In this document: piece by piece, positions 12,201 through 23,650 of the stretch
Numbering within the stretch: the stretch's first letter is position 1
Layout of the letters: each line of letters starts with the position of its first letter
The notes under the pieces: generated by a model
Seen by the model: only the letters and a program-made list of their open reading frames with translations
What the model was told of the DNA's origin: nothing
The model's database searches: none
From: Chara braunii
Lineage: Eukaryota; Streptophyta; Charophyceae; Charales; Characeae
Assembly: GCA_003427395.1 (NCBI GenBank)
Contig: BFEA01000039.1
Coordinates: 3,081,152 to 3,136,663, forward strand
DNA: 55,512 nucleotides
Direction of reading: 5' to 3'
Position numbers and translations under genes: made by a program

Positions 12201-13217
12201 TTATTTACTTCTTTGACACCCCTTTATCCCTCCAGTCGGTCCCAGGGTCGGGACCCGACAACAAAACCAAAAGGGATAATCCTACCAATCCCTCAACCTC
12301 TTGGTGCTCCATTGTCGTTGGTTGCTGGTCTCGATCCTCGAACCTGTTGCATAGTAGTGAAATATCGTAACCAATAGTGGTATGCCCAAGGCTGGTGCGG
12401 GCATTAGCAAAAACCCATATAAACAGGTCCCCGTTACTGCGCAGCCTTACCGAGATGCCCCTATACCACACCCTGGCCTACTGGTCGGGCCACCGACCAC
12501 CAAGGCTAACGTCATTGTCGTGCGGGAGTCCGGTACTACCTACGGCTTGTTACTATATATGGCGAAATATTTTAGTCAAATTCATAACTTTTTAATCATG
12601 GATTCTAAGTTTTTTTAACCATCAGTACGCAATAAAGAATCACTCGCGCCTTAAACTCGTGCATCTACACACTCCCTACTCTCACCTCGTGTGCCCCCGC
12701 TGTCTGACTACAAGGAGTTGGCCGCTAGCCGTGCGACACTTACGTAAATATCCACCTCTTATTCCACGTCAAGTGCAACGTATGTGAGGTGCAAATATAC
12801 CCGTGTAAAGGTATTCACGTCGGCAATGTCTATGGGCAGAGAAGTGGATTCGTCCAAGAAGAAAATCATGACTGCGGGTTAGGCAGGTACTATGGGTCCT
12901 CTGACTTCCAATAGGTACATCAAACAAACCAGTTGGATCTCGCCGGTATCACCTATAGGCTTTAACGTTGTAAGTTGTTGTTTAGTCACCTGTCCCCCAA
13001 TCAATATCAATAGATGGGTAATCAACTCCCATACGGTCAGTATCCGCCGATTTGGACCTTACCACTTAGCGTGCTCACTGAGTCACTCCGACTGGATTCG
13101 ATAAACATCGGGGTTAATAACTACTCTAACATACTCATCGGTCGTTTCAATCGTGTTTGGAGCGAGATCCTTGGTAGAACTCTGTCAATGTAACACTTAA
13201 AAAAAACTCACGTAGGA
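12201..13217. other. Unassigned, no gene seen
   Basis: GC content rises again. A GGTCCCCGTTACTGCGCAGC stretch near 12427 weakly resembles the GYRATPQ-coding fragments near 13.67 and 30.1-30.3 kb, but too little is conserved to call. Confidence 0.4.

Positions 13218-13243
<26 letters not shown>
13218..13243. repeat. Poly-T tract, ~26 bp
   Basis: Homopolymer T run, possibly the complement of a retroposed poly-A tail. No target-site duplication could be fixed. Confidence 0.9.
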
Positions 13244-13248
<5 letters not shown>

Positions 13249-13599
13249 TTGCTCCAATCTATTAGTGGGGAGCAACATGTGCTGGGAACCGGGCCTAGCG
13301 TCCTTTACAATTGGAATACATTGATGATTAATAAAAATTTGGGATGATTCATGAATAATTTAGGATGATTGAGATAATAAGCTAGAGATTGATGCTGACT
13401 ACTCGGAATGCTTATCTACTCAGATCTCACATAATACCCTAACCCTAATCCCAGATCTTCATACTAACCGGCCAGCCTTTACCAAGTCAATATTGTATAC
13501 TAACCAAGCCTACCTGGTCTCACACCCCAATCTAGTTAGGTTACCGGGCAGCGCCACCCACCCTAGCGCTGACCCTCGTCGGCCAGATTGTTGTCTTTG

Positions 13600-13765
13600 G
13601 TCAAGTATTGTATTTGCCTTTCACCCTCAACAATCCCCAGATCTTTATCCAAGGCCTCAAGCTCCTTATGAAGGTTACAGGGCGATGCCCCAACGTCGGC
13701 CAGTGTCGTTCTGGTTTCTACTCAACTGGGGCAGGAACACAATAAGAACTCAATTAGGAAACCAG
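13600..13765 (+). pseudogene. Fragment coding a Pro/Gln-rich GYRAMPQ segment
   Basis: The plus strand encodes a P-rich stretch with SPDLYPRPQAP and GYRAMPQRRPVSFW. Nearly the same phrase (GYRATPQHQPASFW) is encoded on the minus strand near 30080-30160. Shared protein-level wording at two sites on opposite strands indicates dispersed pieces of one repeat family. Such composition is common in linkers of retroelement Gag proteins, but I cannot name the parent element. Confidence 0.4.
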
Positions 13766-14956
13766 CTAAACTAGAATATAACCTAAGAATTCGGATCTGA
13801 TAATAGTGGGATCCTGAGCAGACAACCAATCTGATGATGATGATAATGATGATGTTGATGATGATGATACTTGATGTTGATTGACCCTCCCCTGTCCACC
13901 CCTCCTCTTTTCCCCTCTTACCACCCCTCCTCTCCCTCGCTGCCTCTGCTAATCAGAACCACTTTGTTGTTGAGCGGTTACTCACAGCCCCATCAATAGG
14001 AAAGTTTCCCTCTACCCTACTCCCCACAAAGAAGGTTGTTCCCCCAAAAAAACAACCTCAATCTATCTTTGTCCTACTCTGTCACCGCTAGTACGTGATG
14101 CTTCGCCTTCCATCTCTCCCAGCTCCAGGGTTAGACATTCTTCCTTGTCCACCCTTATTCCCTGTAGGCAAACGTTTCCCACCTTGTGTTTCCCCTGCAG
14201 AAAAGAGCTCTCCCCACTCAATCCTCTTTGTCCTCCACGTCAACAACCTTGTGGGGAGGATTTTCATAACCTCAAGTATAGAAAAAAACAGGGAAATAAG
14301 AATAGAGAAGTTGATGATGATGATGATGATGAAGTTAATGAGAATGAAGACTTTTCCTTCCCCCCCCCCTCCCTCCCCTCCCCTCCCCTCCTACTTTTCA
14401 CGTTGACACTTCACTGAACAGAAGTGCCCTGATCAAGAGCAGTCCTCATCAGCCCCAACTAGGGTCATACCCACTCCTCCCATTCTCCCTACAAGGCATA
14501 CAACTCCCCCAAAAGTATGCCTCGATCAAACGTTTGCCCCAATCTGTTACTGTTGGGATATAATCCCATCCCCACATTAGTACAATCCCCAAAATTTGCC
14601 CTCACTCCCTACAGGATAATCACCTCCCGCCTTGTGATGCCCCTGCAGAGAAAGGCTCTCCCCCAACTTACCATCTCACCAGAACCAAATCATTAGTTCA
14701 CGAAGGGACAATTAGAAAAGAGAAAATAAAACTCCATGAAGATGACAAGTGATGATGGCGGTGAGAAGTGCCCTAGGATGAAGAACATAACGAATTGGTT
14801 AATGAGAAGAAGCAACGCACTGATAAGGAAGACCCACCTCACCCTGATGATGTCAACAATCAACGTGAAGATGGCGAGAAGTGTCATGCAGAATGATTGA
14901 TTTTACAACGCCCTAGAAGAGCGTGATGATGACGGTAGCGCACTCTGCAATTAAGG

Positions 14957-14957
<1 letters not shown>

Positions 14958-15004
<47 letters not shown>
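14958..15004. repeat. Poly-T tract, ~47 bp
   Basis: Long uninterrupted T homopolymer. It could mark the poly-A end of a minus-strand retroposed sequence, but no parent sequence was recognised next to it. Confidence 0.9.
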
Positions 15005-15007
<3 letters not shown>

Positions 15008-15734
15008 TACTAGTATTTCCACCAGTGTTGGAAAATTACGAGCTTTTGCCAGTTCCCGAAGAAATCGGGGGTGGAACAAGGGTCAGCAATGTCCCATAAA
15101 CTGTAGTTTTCATTTAATACTCGTGCACGAAAGGAAAAGGGGAAAAAAAAACCTTTGTACTGCAATGATGTCGGGCAGGGTAGTATAGGAGGCCGTGCTC
15201 ACAGTCTTGAATGCATCTTACAACAAAGACGGTCACATTCATAAACTTTTTGATTTCTTTTTTTATTTCTTTTTCGTTTGTTACGAGTCACCTGCCAACG
15301 AGGCAGGGAGGAATCCGTGATCTGCTCTAGCTGTGTTTCCTCAGAGGATTGTAAGTTGTAACCCTGATGTATCCATCCATTTTCAACACCGAATCCATGT
15401 TTCCGTTTTCTTTTTTTCTTGTTTTATTTTTCTGGAATCTGACAATCTGATCTGCTCGAGCAGTGTTTTTTCAGAGGATTGTAACCCAGATCACACTTGC
15501 ACTTAGAGGAATGTATCTTGCCATTTTCACGCTCGAATATGTGTTTCTGTCTTTTTTTTGGGGGGGGAGTTGTTGGAATCTAACTTGGCCACGGGGCTGA
15601 GATGCCCTCACTTAGGGAACACTCACACTACCACTTCCAAGAATGTATACAACTGCAATCACGGTCATAGCTTTGTTTCCTTTTCTTGTTTTGTGAGTTT
15701 CATGACCACAACTTTCTTCTTTTTTTCTTCCTGT

Positions 15735-16030
15735 AATTGACATTTCGTTAAAACTGACATTTTTTTCTAAATTCACGAAAGTGGACTTAGTCAAAATTTC
15801 ATTGCTCATCGGGTGAGAAACTGGTTATCTCACTTTGTCCATCTGATGTACCTCAACGTAAAGTAACGTTAACATACATCCGATAGTTAGATCATCGACA
15901 GTCTCCACGAAACCTGATGATGTGATCATCCGACGTCATGAGGACAAAAAAACACTAAAAAATGTTGTTTTTTTGTATGCTCGATTTCGTGAATTTAGAA
16001 AAAAATGTTAGTTTTAACGAAATGTCAGTT
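15735..16030. mobile_element. MITE-like foldback element, ~296 bp
   Basis: The left end reads AATTGACATTTCGTTAAAAC and the right end is its near-perfect reverse complement. The terminal inverted repeat extends about 40 bp through CTGACATTTTTTTCTAAATTCACGAAA. CTGT flanks both ends (15731-15734 and 16031-16034), consistent with a 4-bp target-site duplication, although four bases could match by chance. It has no coding capacity. The terminal core resembles that of the element at 18124-18414. Confidence 0.65.
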
Positions 16031-16534
16031 CTGTGAGAGTACCATAAAGAAATGGAGTGGGACCCATGTTCGGTAAACTCGGAGCACAGTGAAAATCAGA
16101 GTCGGCAAAAACATGCTCGAAGGTACTAATGGTTAAATGTCATTGTGCTATTGAGCGCACAACAACATGATGAAGATGATGCTGATGATGACTACATTCA
16201 TTGACCAGTGATGCCGATGGCATCGTAGGGGAAAAAAATGTTGATAAAGAAAATAACCGCCCAATAGCAATACTGAGTGATGATAACCTGCAAGAGAAAG
16301 AACAAACAATAAAACAAGGAAACAGTCGGATGAAGAATAACTCTCCTAATGATGACCTCCCTGATGAAGAGCATCACCCCTAATGATGATCTTCCTCATG
16401 AAGAGCAACTCCCCTAATGATAAACTCGTTGATGAAGAACAAGTGCATTCCTGATGACTCGGATGATCTCCCTGTTGATAATGATGTCCAGCTTTGTGAT
16501 GATGCTGATGAATAACTCCCTGATGATCTCACTC

Positions 16535-18120
16535 CACAAACTTCAATCGTATGATAATCCTCGTACTTTAGTTAACCAAGGGCTAACTCCAGCCTACTTC
16601 ACCGACGTCAACATAGCCAACAATGCCAAGGCTCTACGCCAAGTACAAGAACGCAGTTGTGGCAATGAAGCTTCAATGTGAAACTCATATAAATCCCACA
16701 AGCCAGATCGTCTGCCACGTCAGCTTGCGACGTGGCATGATCAAGCACCTCTGGTCCCCACGCGTACGCTAAGCGTTGGAATGTAGGAAGATAACCACCA
16801 TATCCGCCTCACACCATCTCACTCAACAATACCCACAGTAGCTCAGCGCTCGCACCAAGTCAGCGCTCACACTTGTGCATGTTCCAATCGCAGCGCCCGC
16901 CTTCGCATGGTGCTATCGCAGTGCTCGCGGCAGCAGCCCATGCGACATTCGCTCACACCAGCAGTGCAGCAACGCCGCCGCCCTGCGCTCCATCGTGTTG
17001 CAACCTGAGTGCAATCAATTTTCTTGGGCGCCTTGCCTCTGGTTCCCCAACTCATGAATGATTTCTGACGAGGGGTTATTGCTTTTGGGAAAGCAGGACC
17101 AATGGAAGACCCTCTCTTCCAAGTCACCACTGGCGTAGGATTTTTGACGTAGGATTGTTGAACTAGAGCACACAAAACATTTGATAAATTGGGTCCTAGC
17201 GGGGCGGTGGTCGAAGTGCATTGCATCTGAAAAGATGGGAGAGAGGCGACTGGGTTCAGGTTGACCAGCTCAAGATCACTTTGAGACGCCTATCATTGGT
17301 AAGTAAGAGGCTGAGGAAATTCTCTGCAACAATCCCAACACATTGGCTAGATCTCCTCCGCTGTCGGTGCGAATACCCTTACAAGGGTATCCGCCCAAGT
17401 TTTTTTCAAGTGTCAGAAAATAAGTTTTGTTTGAAATTTGATAATACCGCGCAAGGCGCGGCTGCGTGTTGTGTACGCTGATTGATTGATCGACCAAAAG
17501 TAGAGAGTGTGTGGGCTCGTAAACTTAAGGCGCTCGTGATCTCGTTTCCCTTTAATGATTGTGAAATCGACGTTGGTTGCCGACAAAATTTTTATTTCTG
17601 ATTAAGTTAGGATTAAAAAGATTTTGTTTCTGGACTGACACACTTGCCTGTGACTTGTGCGTACGTGTGGAGGACGACATCAACAACAATGTGATTTTGA
17701 AACATTTCGGTAGATCGGCACGTTGTGCAGTATCCGCTTATTTAGATGTTCATCAATACTAGACTTAGCCCTGGGCCTAGTACTATTGGTTGCGGTGTCT
17801 GACTTTCATTTGAGAGATTGGGGAATCGAAGCTAGCGAGCGATGGTACAGGAGCATGGGAGCGACAAGAGGGAAACCAACGGGTTGAGGGTCCGACGAGG
17901 CTATCCCAGTGTAACGCTGGTCCACAACGTTACACACCGAGACCGAGAAGGTATTAGTAAACCCCATTTTTCCCTTCCCCTCGCCGTGCGGTTTTGCTTT
18001 AATTTTGTGGTGATTATTTTATTCCTATTTAATGGTTACTAGGCCAGATGTCAGACCGAGTCGTCCGGGACCTGGTACGTTAGGGATGATTGGAGAAACT
18101 CCTTTATCCTACTCATCTTG
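16535..18120. other. Unassigned, no gene seen
   Basis: Open frames on both strands near 16870-17230 lack any recognisable domain. A small perfect hairpin (ATACCCTT-ACA-AGGGTAT) lies near 17380. Confidence 0.4.
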
Positions 18121-18123
18121 AAT

Positions 18124-18414
18124 CACGAACGGTCATTTCGTCAAAAATGACATATTATATTTTTTGAAAGAAATTGAAATTGAGTTTTTGGGCCGAAATC
18201 CGGTCCAAATTTTTGGCTCTGGGGGGTAGAACGTCGGACCCCCTAGATGTATCTGACCTCAAGCAGAGACCAAATACATCTAAGGGGTCCGGCGTTCTAA
18301 GAACGACGGACCCCAAGGAGTCAAAAATTTGGACCGGATTTTGGCCCTAAAACTCAATTTCAATTTTGTTTAAAAAATATAATGTGTCCGTTTTGACGAA
18401 ATGGTTGTTCACGG
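18124..18414. mobile_element. MITE-like foldback element, ~290 bp
   Basis: Long inverted arms of roughly 120-130 bp, one beginning CACGAACGGTCATTTCGTC, pair around a loop near 18255-18275. Matching arm phrases include GGTCCAAATTTTTG with its complement and the GTCGGACCCC / GGGGTCCGGCG pair. The core CATTTCGTCAAAAATGACAT parallels CATTTCGTTAAAACTGACAT of the 15735 element, so the two are probably one family. No coding capacity; no target-site duplication could be fixed. Confidence 0.7.
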
Positions 18415-18469
18415 GTCGAGGAGCTCAACGTGCATGCAAGCCGGGGTGGGTTTAGCCCATGAGGATGAA

Positions 18470-18512
18470 GGGGCCTGAGCGGCAGGGGCCTGAGCGGCAG
18501 GGGCCTGCTGCC
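18470..18512. repeat. Short tandem repeat, 15-bp unit
   Basis: GGGGCCTGAGCGGCA is repeated about 2.6 times. Confidence 0.85.
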
Positions 18513-18828
18513 GGCCTACTATCCGCTGACTGGCGGTCTGCTGTGTGAGGTTCGTGTGTGAGTATGTTTGCGGAGGCCGACAGGTTACAGGTTGACCCTG
18601 AGCGAAGGTCGTAGCAGCACCCGGGCGGAGTCCTGGCAGCTATTTTCATGGGACCCCCTCTGCCTTGGCCTTCGTGTCCCCTCTGAAGGTCGTTACAACC
18701 ACCGAAATTTGTATTGAGGACTCGCCTCACCTAGGCTCACTTCACAAGCTCTGTGGTAAGCCCTGCGCCTCCACTCGTTACCCACAAGCGGTTATCGGGT
18801 AGCTGAAAATTCAGGAATGAAAATTCAG

Positions 18829-19105
18829 AAGTGAGAGTTTTGGGCAGTCTGAAAATCTTGAATGGTCCTGAAGTGGTGAAAGGTCCGAAGACCTTGAAAA
18901 CCACCTGTTTAGGCAGACTGCATCCTCAAGTAGTGAAGGGTGGTTTTCATGGTCTTCGGACCTTTCACCACTTCATGACCATTCAGGATTTTCAGACTGC
19001 CCAAAACTCTCACTTGACCTGAATGGTCCTGAAGTGGTGAAAGGTCCGAAGACCCTGAAAACCACCTGTTTAGGCAGACTGCATCCTGAAGTGGTGAAGG
19101 GTGTC
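18829..19105. repeat. 77-bp foldback plus a third direct copy
   Basis: Arms 18829-18905 and 18940-19016 are near-perfect inverted copies (about 5 mismatches) around a 34-bp loop. A third copy of the left arm plus loop follows in direct orientation at about 19021-19105. No coding content. Confidence 0.85.
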
Positions 19106-21114
19106 CTGAAGTGGTGATGAAAAATACGACTGTTATTAACCTTCTCTCTCGTTACCGTGTTGAAGCTCATTGCGACGGATGGATGTAGGCTGCGTGAGTC
19201 GACACTTTTTTCCAAGGCTGACTGCTTCGACAGAGGAGTAATAGCTCACATGAGCTTTAATCTTTTGTGAACGGTGTTCTGCTCGCTGAACTGATTGTCG
19301 CCTCTTGCGGGGTATGGATTAACGCACCGTAACGCAAAACGGGAGCAGAGGAAAGTGTGGGAAGGGTGAAGGCAGGCGGAAGGAAGGTGTACAGAGGAAG
19401 AAAAAAGAAGTCAGAGAAACTCGCAGACACCAAGACCAAATCCGGGTGGAAGTCGGGGCAGGTGCATTCGGCAATAAGGAAGGCGGAATGGAGTGAGGGT
19501 GAGTTATGGTAGAGATTGAAAGTGTATACCTTGCTCCTTTCTTGATGAAAATGAGCGGAGGAAGATAGTAGGTAAGGGATTTGGGCCTAGGCGAACACAG
19601 ATATGAAGTTAGTTTTCGAAGAAAATTAATAAAATCGGAGGTTAAAAGAAGAAAGTCTGAGTTGAGTTATGACGGGAATAGAGATAGAGGAAGGAGAGAA
19701 ATCGGGAACACTACTCGATTTTCGGTATAATCGATCGAAAATGAGGTTTTAAATTAAAGGTTTTAAAGGTAGGCGATCTCGAATTTGGAGTCGGATCGGT
19801 CAGACAGTTCGTAGAATAGCAGGTAGTAAGAAAATGAGGTGCGCAAGGTTATCGAGAGTGTGGATATGGCGGGAGTGAGGAGTATAAATTTCAGTCGATT
19901 TTTGGTAGAATTGGGTGAAATAAAGTGTTAAGCAATGATTTTGCATTCCTACGAAGCGAATGACGGGGTCAGTTTTGGCAGAGAGATGTTAGTTTAGCGT
20001 GGCAAAGAGTAAAGGGCTGCGTGATGGACCTACGAGAAAAGGGACAGGAATAGGCACGAATCTCTCCACATATTAGCGAAAGATTCATTTTGATTTCGCT
20101 CATTTAAACAACGGAAATGGTATGAGTCTAGCCTCGGGGTTACAGACTTACATATTGCCCTGCTCATTGATCGTCCTTTCGATGGGAATAGGGTCTCTCT
20201 ATCTCTTTGTACACGCGGCAAGGATAGCGGCGTACTCTTCCGCCTTTATGCAAAAGATCCGTACGCATCAACGAATGGGTAACCAGCGACATCGTACTAC
20301 GTAGTGTCGACGATACCTCTTCGAAGACGTGGTGGCTCTCCGCACCATAGTAATATGGACTGCATCCCTCTCGGTTGTAGTGCCCGCCAGCACGATCACC
20401 TCCGCTGTACAGACCGACTTTTTGACATTATCGGTCACAGCGGGGAATGATGCATCCTCGACTTTACCTTCCTACATGCGGCTTGGGGCGAATGAACTTA
20501 TCGAATAACTAGCCTGGTGCACATAAAACAAGGGGACAAGTAAGGAGGAGGGTCGTGGGTACGCACTTGGTTTAGCAACGGACTACAAAGACAATATCCT
20601 CATGCACTCCGGTTGCTGCTATTAACGCTAACAAGAAGCACTGTCGATTCGTAGACTACTGGTAGTTGGCCAGTGAGCGCTAAGTAGGGAGGGTATGCAT
20701 TGCCCGAGTACAATCATTCGAGACTGAATAGTTGAGGCTTAGCCAGAGGGGGGGGCACCGCGGATGTTGTGGGAGGAGCCTAGATTCTGCTATGGGACAA
20801 TGAGAGTCTGAGAAACGACCATTACTGCAATTTGGAGGGTTGGTCAGTGGGTTGTTACAGTGTGCTTGGGCTATTACAATGTAAATTGTGCTCCGTGGTG
20901 CGTTTACACCGCGCTAGCTATGCATTCTGCTGAGCTACGGAGCGCATTATTAGGCCTATGGAGTGCAACTCCATAGTCTTAAGGTTTGAATAGGGCACAA
21001 GGGGGGTCATGTTCTACTCAAAGACAGTCCTCCCAGATTGTACGAAGAGGGTTATTTCAACGATTTGGAAGATCGTAAGGAGAGTCAACGTCAGTTGACT
21101 AAGCGGTTGTGCAT
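19106..21114. other. Unassigned, no gene seen; weak ~190-bp duplication
   Basis: A CGATTTTyGGTA..AAT..GAAA segment near 19715 recurs diverged near 19895, suggesting an old tandem copy. A short hairpin at 20890-20943 (GCTCCGT/ACGGAGC ends) resembles part of a tRNA but is not one. Confidence 0.4.
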
Positions 21115-23650
21115 TTTGGTCACCATTGCGGGACCCTCAGGCGCATGAAGGTATCAAGGTCCGCTCCTGCGAGTTGAGTTAGTCTATCTCCTGTATCTCG
21201 AGAGTTTGAAACCCCTCAGAGTCCTTCTGCCCTTCTTAATTTCGGTATAATCCTGTTCAGAGAGGAAGGCATCAGGCGGGATTGCAACATGTAGGACCGC
21301 ATCAAGACTGTGTGGGGAGTCTGCCCACCGATTGTGGGAGCTCTGCCGAAACTCGGGAGGAGTTTTAGAGGCAGGAAACAAAGAGGTAAAAGTTTCATCC
21401 TCCTTCTATAAACCCCGTTATAACCCCTATTTGTACATCCTTCTACAGTTTCACTGAGTGTATTGGATGCATCCCATTATTGTTTTTTTGAGTTTAACTT
21501 TCATAATATAACTCAAATTTAAGTAAAAGAAAACATGCACAACCTCACTTTTAATTTTATTGTTTGACTGAAAGTAGATTGTAAAAAGAGTTTGCATATT
21601 GGGGAAGGATGGGAGGAAGATGGTCTTGCCTGTGTCTGACTGAGTCAACCAAAGGGTGGGAGAGTCTCCATAAGTTTGGAGGGTTCAATTCTATGTGTAT
21701 TTTTTATTGCATGGAGGACCAGACAAGTTTCCATAAGATTGCATGGTCTAGTTGCTCTGACTTGTGATTGAATTTTTCAGAGACCAAGCAGACTTCCAGA
21801 AGTTTGAATGACTTGATTGCCTTGCTTCCTTCGGGTTTTTCATGTTTTAGTGGTTTCTGAAAAAAAGTTGAGCATGTTCAATAAGATTGGATGACTCCAA
21901 CTCTTCTTATTTTATTCTGGGGGGAATTCAGGCTAAGGACTGGACATGTTTCCATAAGATTGGATGGTCTGGTCTAGAGCCACGCACATGCTGGAACCAC
22001 ACTGATAAGTTTATTTATATTTTTATATTATTTTACTTATGAACAAGTTAGTCAGACATGTTCCCATAAAATTGGATGGTCTTACTATAGCTTATCACCA
22101 GCTGAAGAGAGTAGCAACTAAGAGTAAACTTATGGTAAGAAGGGGCTTGCTGAACGTTGATTTCAGTTCAACGGTTTAGTCATATGTTACCTTAAAAGAC
22201 TAAGTGCAAACAAATATATATAACTTGGATACTTTAAACAGTTCGTGGCGACTAGGTTGGACAACCTAGTCATATGCCAAAGGAAGAGAAGAATTGTAGT
22301 GCCTTGTGTTTGTGTATATCCAATGGCTGAGTTAAAAAGTCTTCCATAAGATTGGATGGTCTAACTTTACGCCTTATGTAAATTAGATATAAGAGACAAA
22401 TCATTGAAAGACTACGAACTATTGTTTGATAAGAGTACTTATTATTGTGGTTTGACATTGCGTATGGCTGAGTGGGATCATTACCTAGTCTAAGTTTCAG
22501 TTTGATAGGTAGTTGCTTTAGAGGTTCGCCACGTGCTAAAGTTATAAGAGTTAGTTCAATTTATGTATTTTTTTAGTTAATTTTTCTTACTCAGGTTAAT
22601 CCTCACATTTTTAAGGATTATTTGTTATGCTTAGCTTCGTATAAATCTAAGTTAGTTACTTTTCCTACGGGAAGTGATGCCAAAGTTTCTACGAATCCAA
22701 AGAGTTAGTCAAATATGGTTTTTCAAAGTTCAACTTTTGTCTAAGTTTTATAACTGGCTTAGTAAGAATCTGAAAATTTTTCTTTTCTAGGGGAAGTGCT
22801 GCCCAACGTTTTACTAAATCAGGGAGTTAAACAAAATTTAACTCTGCAAAGTCAAGATTATTTAAAGTTTTCAATTTGACTTTGTATAAATTTTAGAAAA
22901 CTATTTTCTTTACAAGAAGCGTTCTCAAAATTTTTACTTGTCCTGGCAGGAATTCAAGTCTCAATTCGAGTTCTTATCTAACTTGGTATAAATCTGGAAA
23001 GTCTACTTCTCTAAAGGAGATGCTGCCCAAATTTTTAATAATTTACGGAATTAAATACAAATGACTTTCTAGAGTTAAAATTATTTCAATTCCCATATTG
23101 GAGCGAGTATAAATTTCGAAAAGACACTTTTCCTACGGGGAGCTCTGTTGAATTTTTTTTAGTTTAAAGGAGATATATTATATTTTGAAAGGTGGCGATT
23201 CTGACAATTCACTTTGTATGGGGGAGATTCTGTCATAAGTCTACCTTTCTTTGAACACTGACTTAGAGGTAGATTTAGACTTAGTTCGCAGAAGAATATT
23301 AAGTGAGAATATGCTATGGAGGTTCATTCCCCATACACTGATAGTTTGTTTTGGGAATTTGTTTGTCTTGTGTTACATGTCCTGTTTGATTGATTCGATT
23401 AAGGATTTGGACTAAATTCAATTCGATCCACGATGATCATCTTTTGTTATCACTTACTCGGATAACAGGTCGGTTTACGATTCAACTCCAACTCACTATC
23501 GCCAAACCAACCTAAAGGTTTTAACCTTGTGGTTTGAATTGTTTCATTTGGGTTTCCATCTAGACTTTATTAAATGGTCATTTAACAAAGATACTAAGCG
23601 CTTTTATTTATGGAAGGTTTGACGAAGGTTGGGGCTTATATGGCTAAAGC
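21115..23650 (-). repeat. Right copy of ~2.6 kb inverted repeat pair
   Basis: Reverse-complement counterpart of 6680-9315. It holds the same ~117-bp series (GGGAAGTGCTGCCCAA-type heads near 22672, 22791, 22913, 23018 and 23137). It also has a motif array at 21669-22342 based on TCCATAAGATTGGATGGTCT (about eight copies), at the position that mirrors the CCGAAGCCACATTG array of the left copy. A perfect inverted repeat (GACTAGGTT-GGAC-AACCTAGTC) lies at 22250-22271. By eye the two copies look roughly 70-80% identical in the best blocks. Confidence 0.75.

Larger units (their letters stand above)
13816..16534. other. GAT/ATC trinucleotide- and C-rich low-complexity region
   Basis: Scattered GATGAT runs occur (about 13835-13870, 14311-14335, 16165-16190, 16325-16530), plus C-rich tracts such as 14361-14390. 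Most open frames here are D/M- or P-rich translations of these runs. No gene is supported. The MITE at 15735-16030 is annotated separately. Confidence 0.6.

Noticed and set aside
13430-13456. Telomere-like CCCTAACCCTAATCCC
   Set aside because: Only two imperfect units; not an interstitial telomere array.
16867-17226. Minus-strand 119-codon frame
   Set aside because: No motif and overlapped by equal-length frames on the other strand.
20890-20943. tRNA-like hairpin on the minus strand (GCTCCGTAGCTCAG start, ACGGAGC end)
   Set aside because: Only 54 nt, no anticodon arm and no GGTTCRA-type T-loop; at most a derived tRNA scrap.
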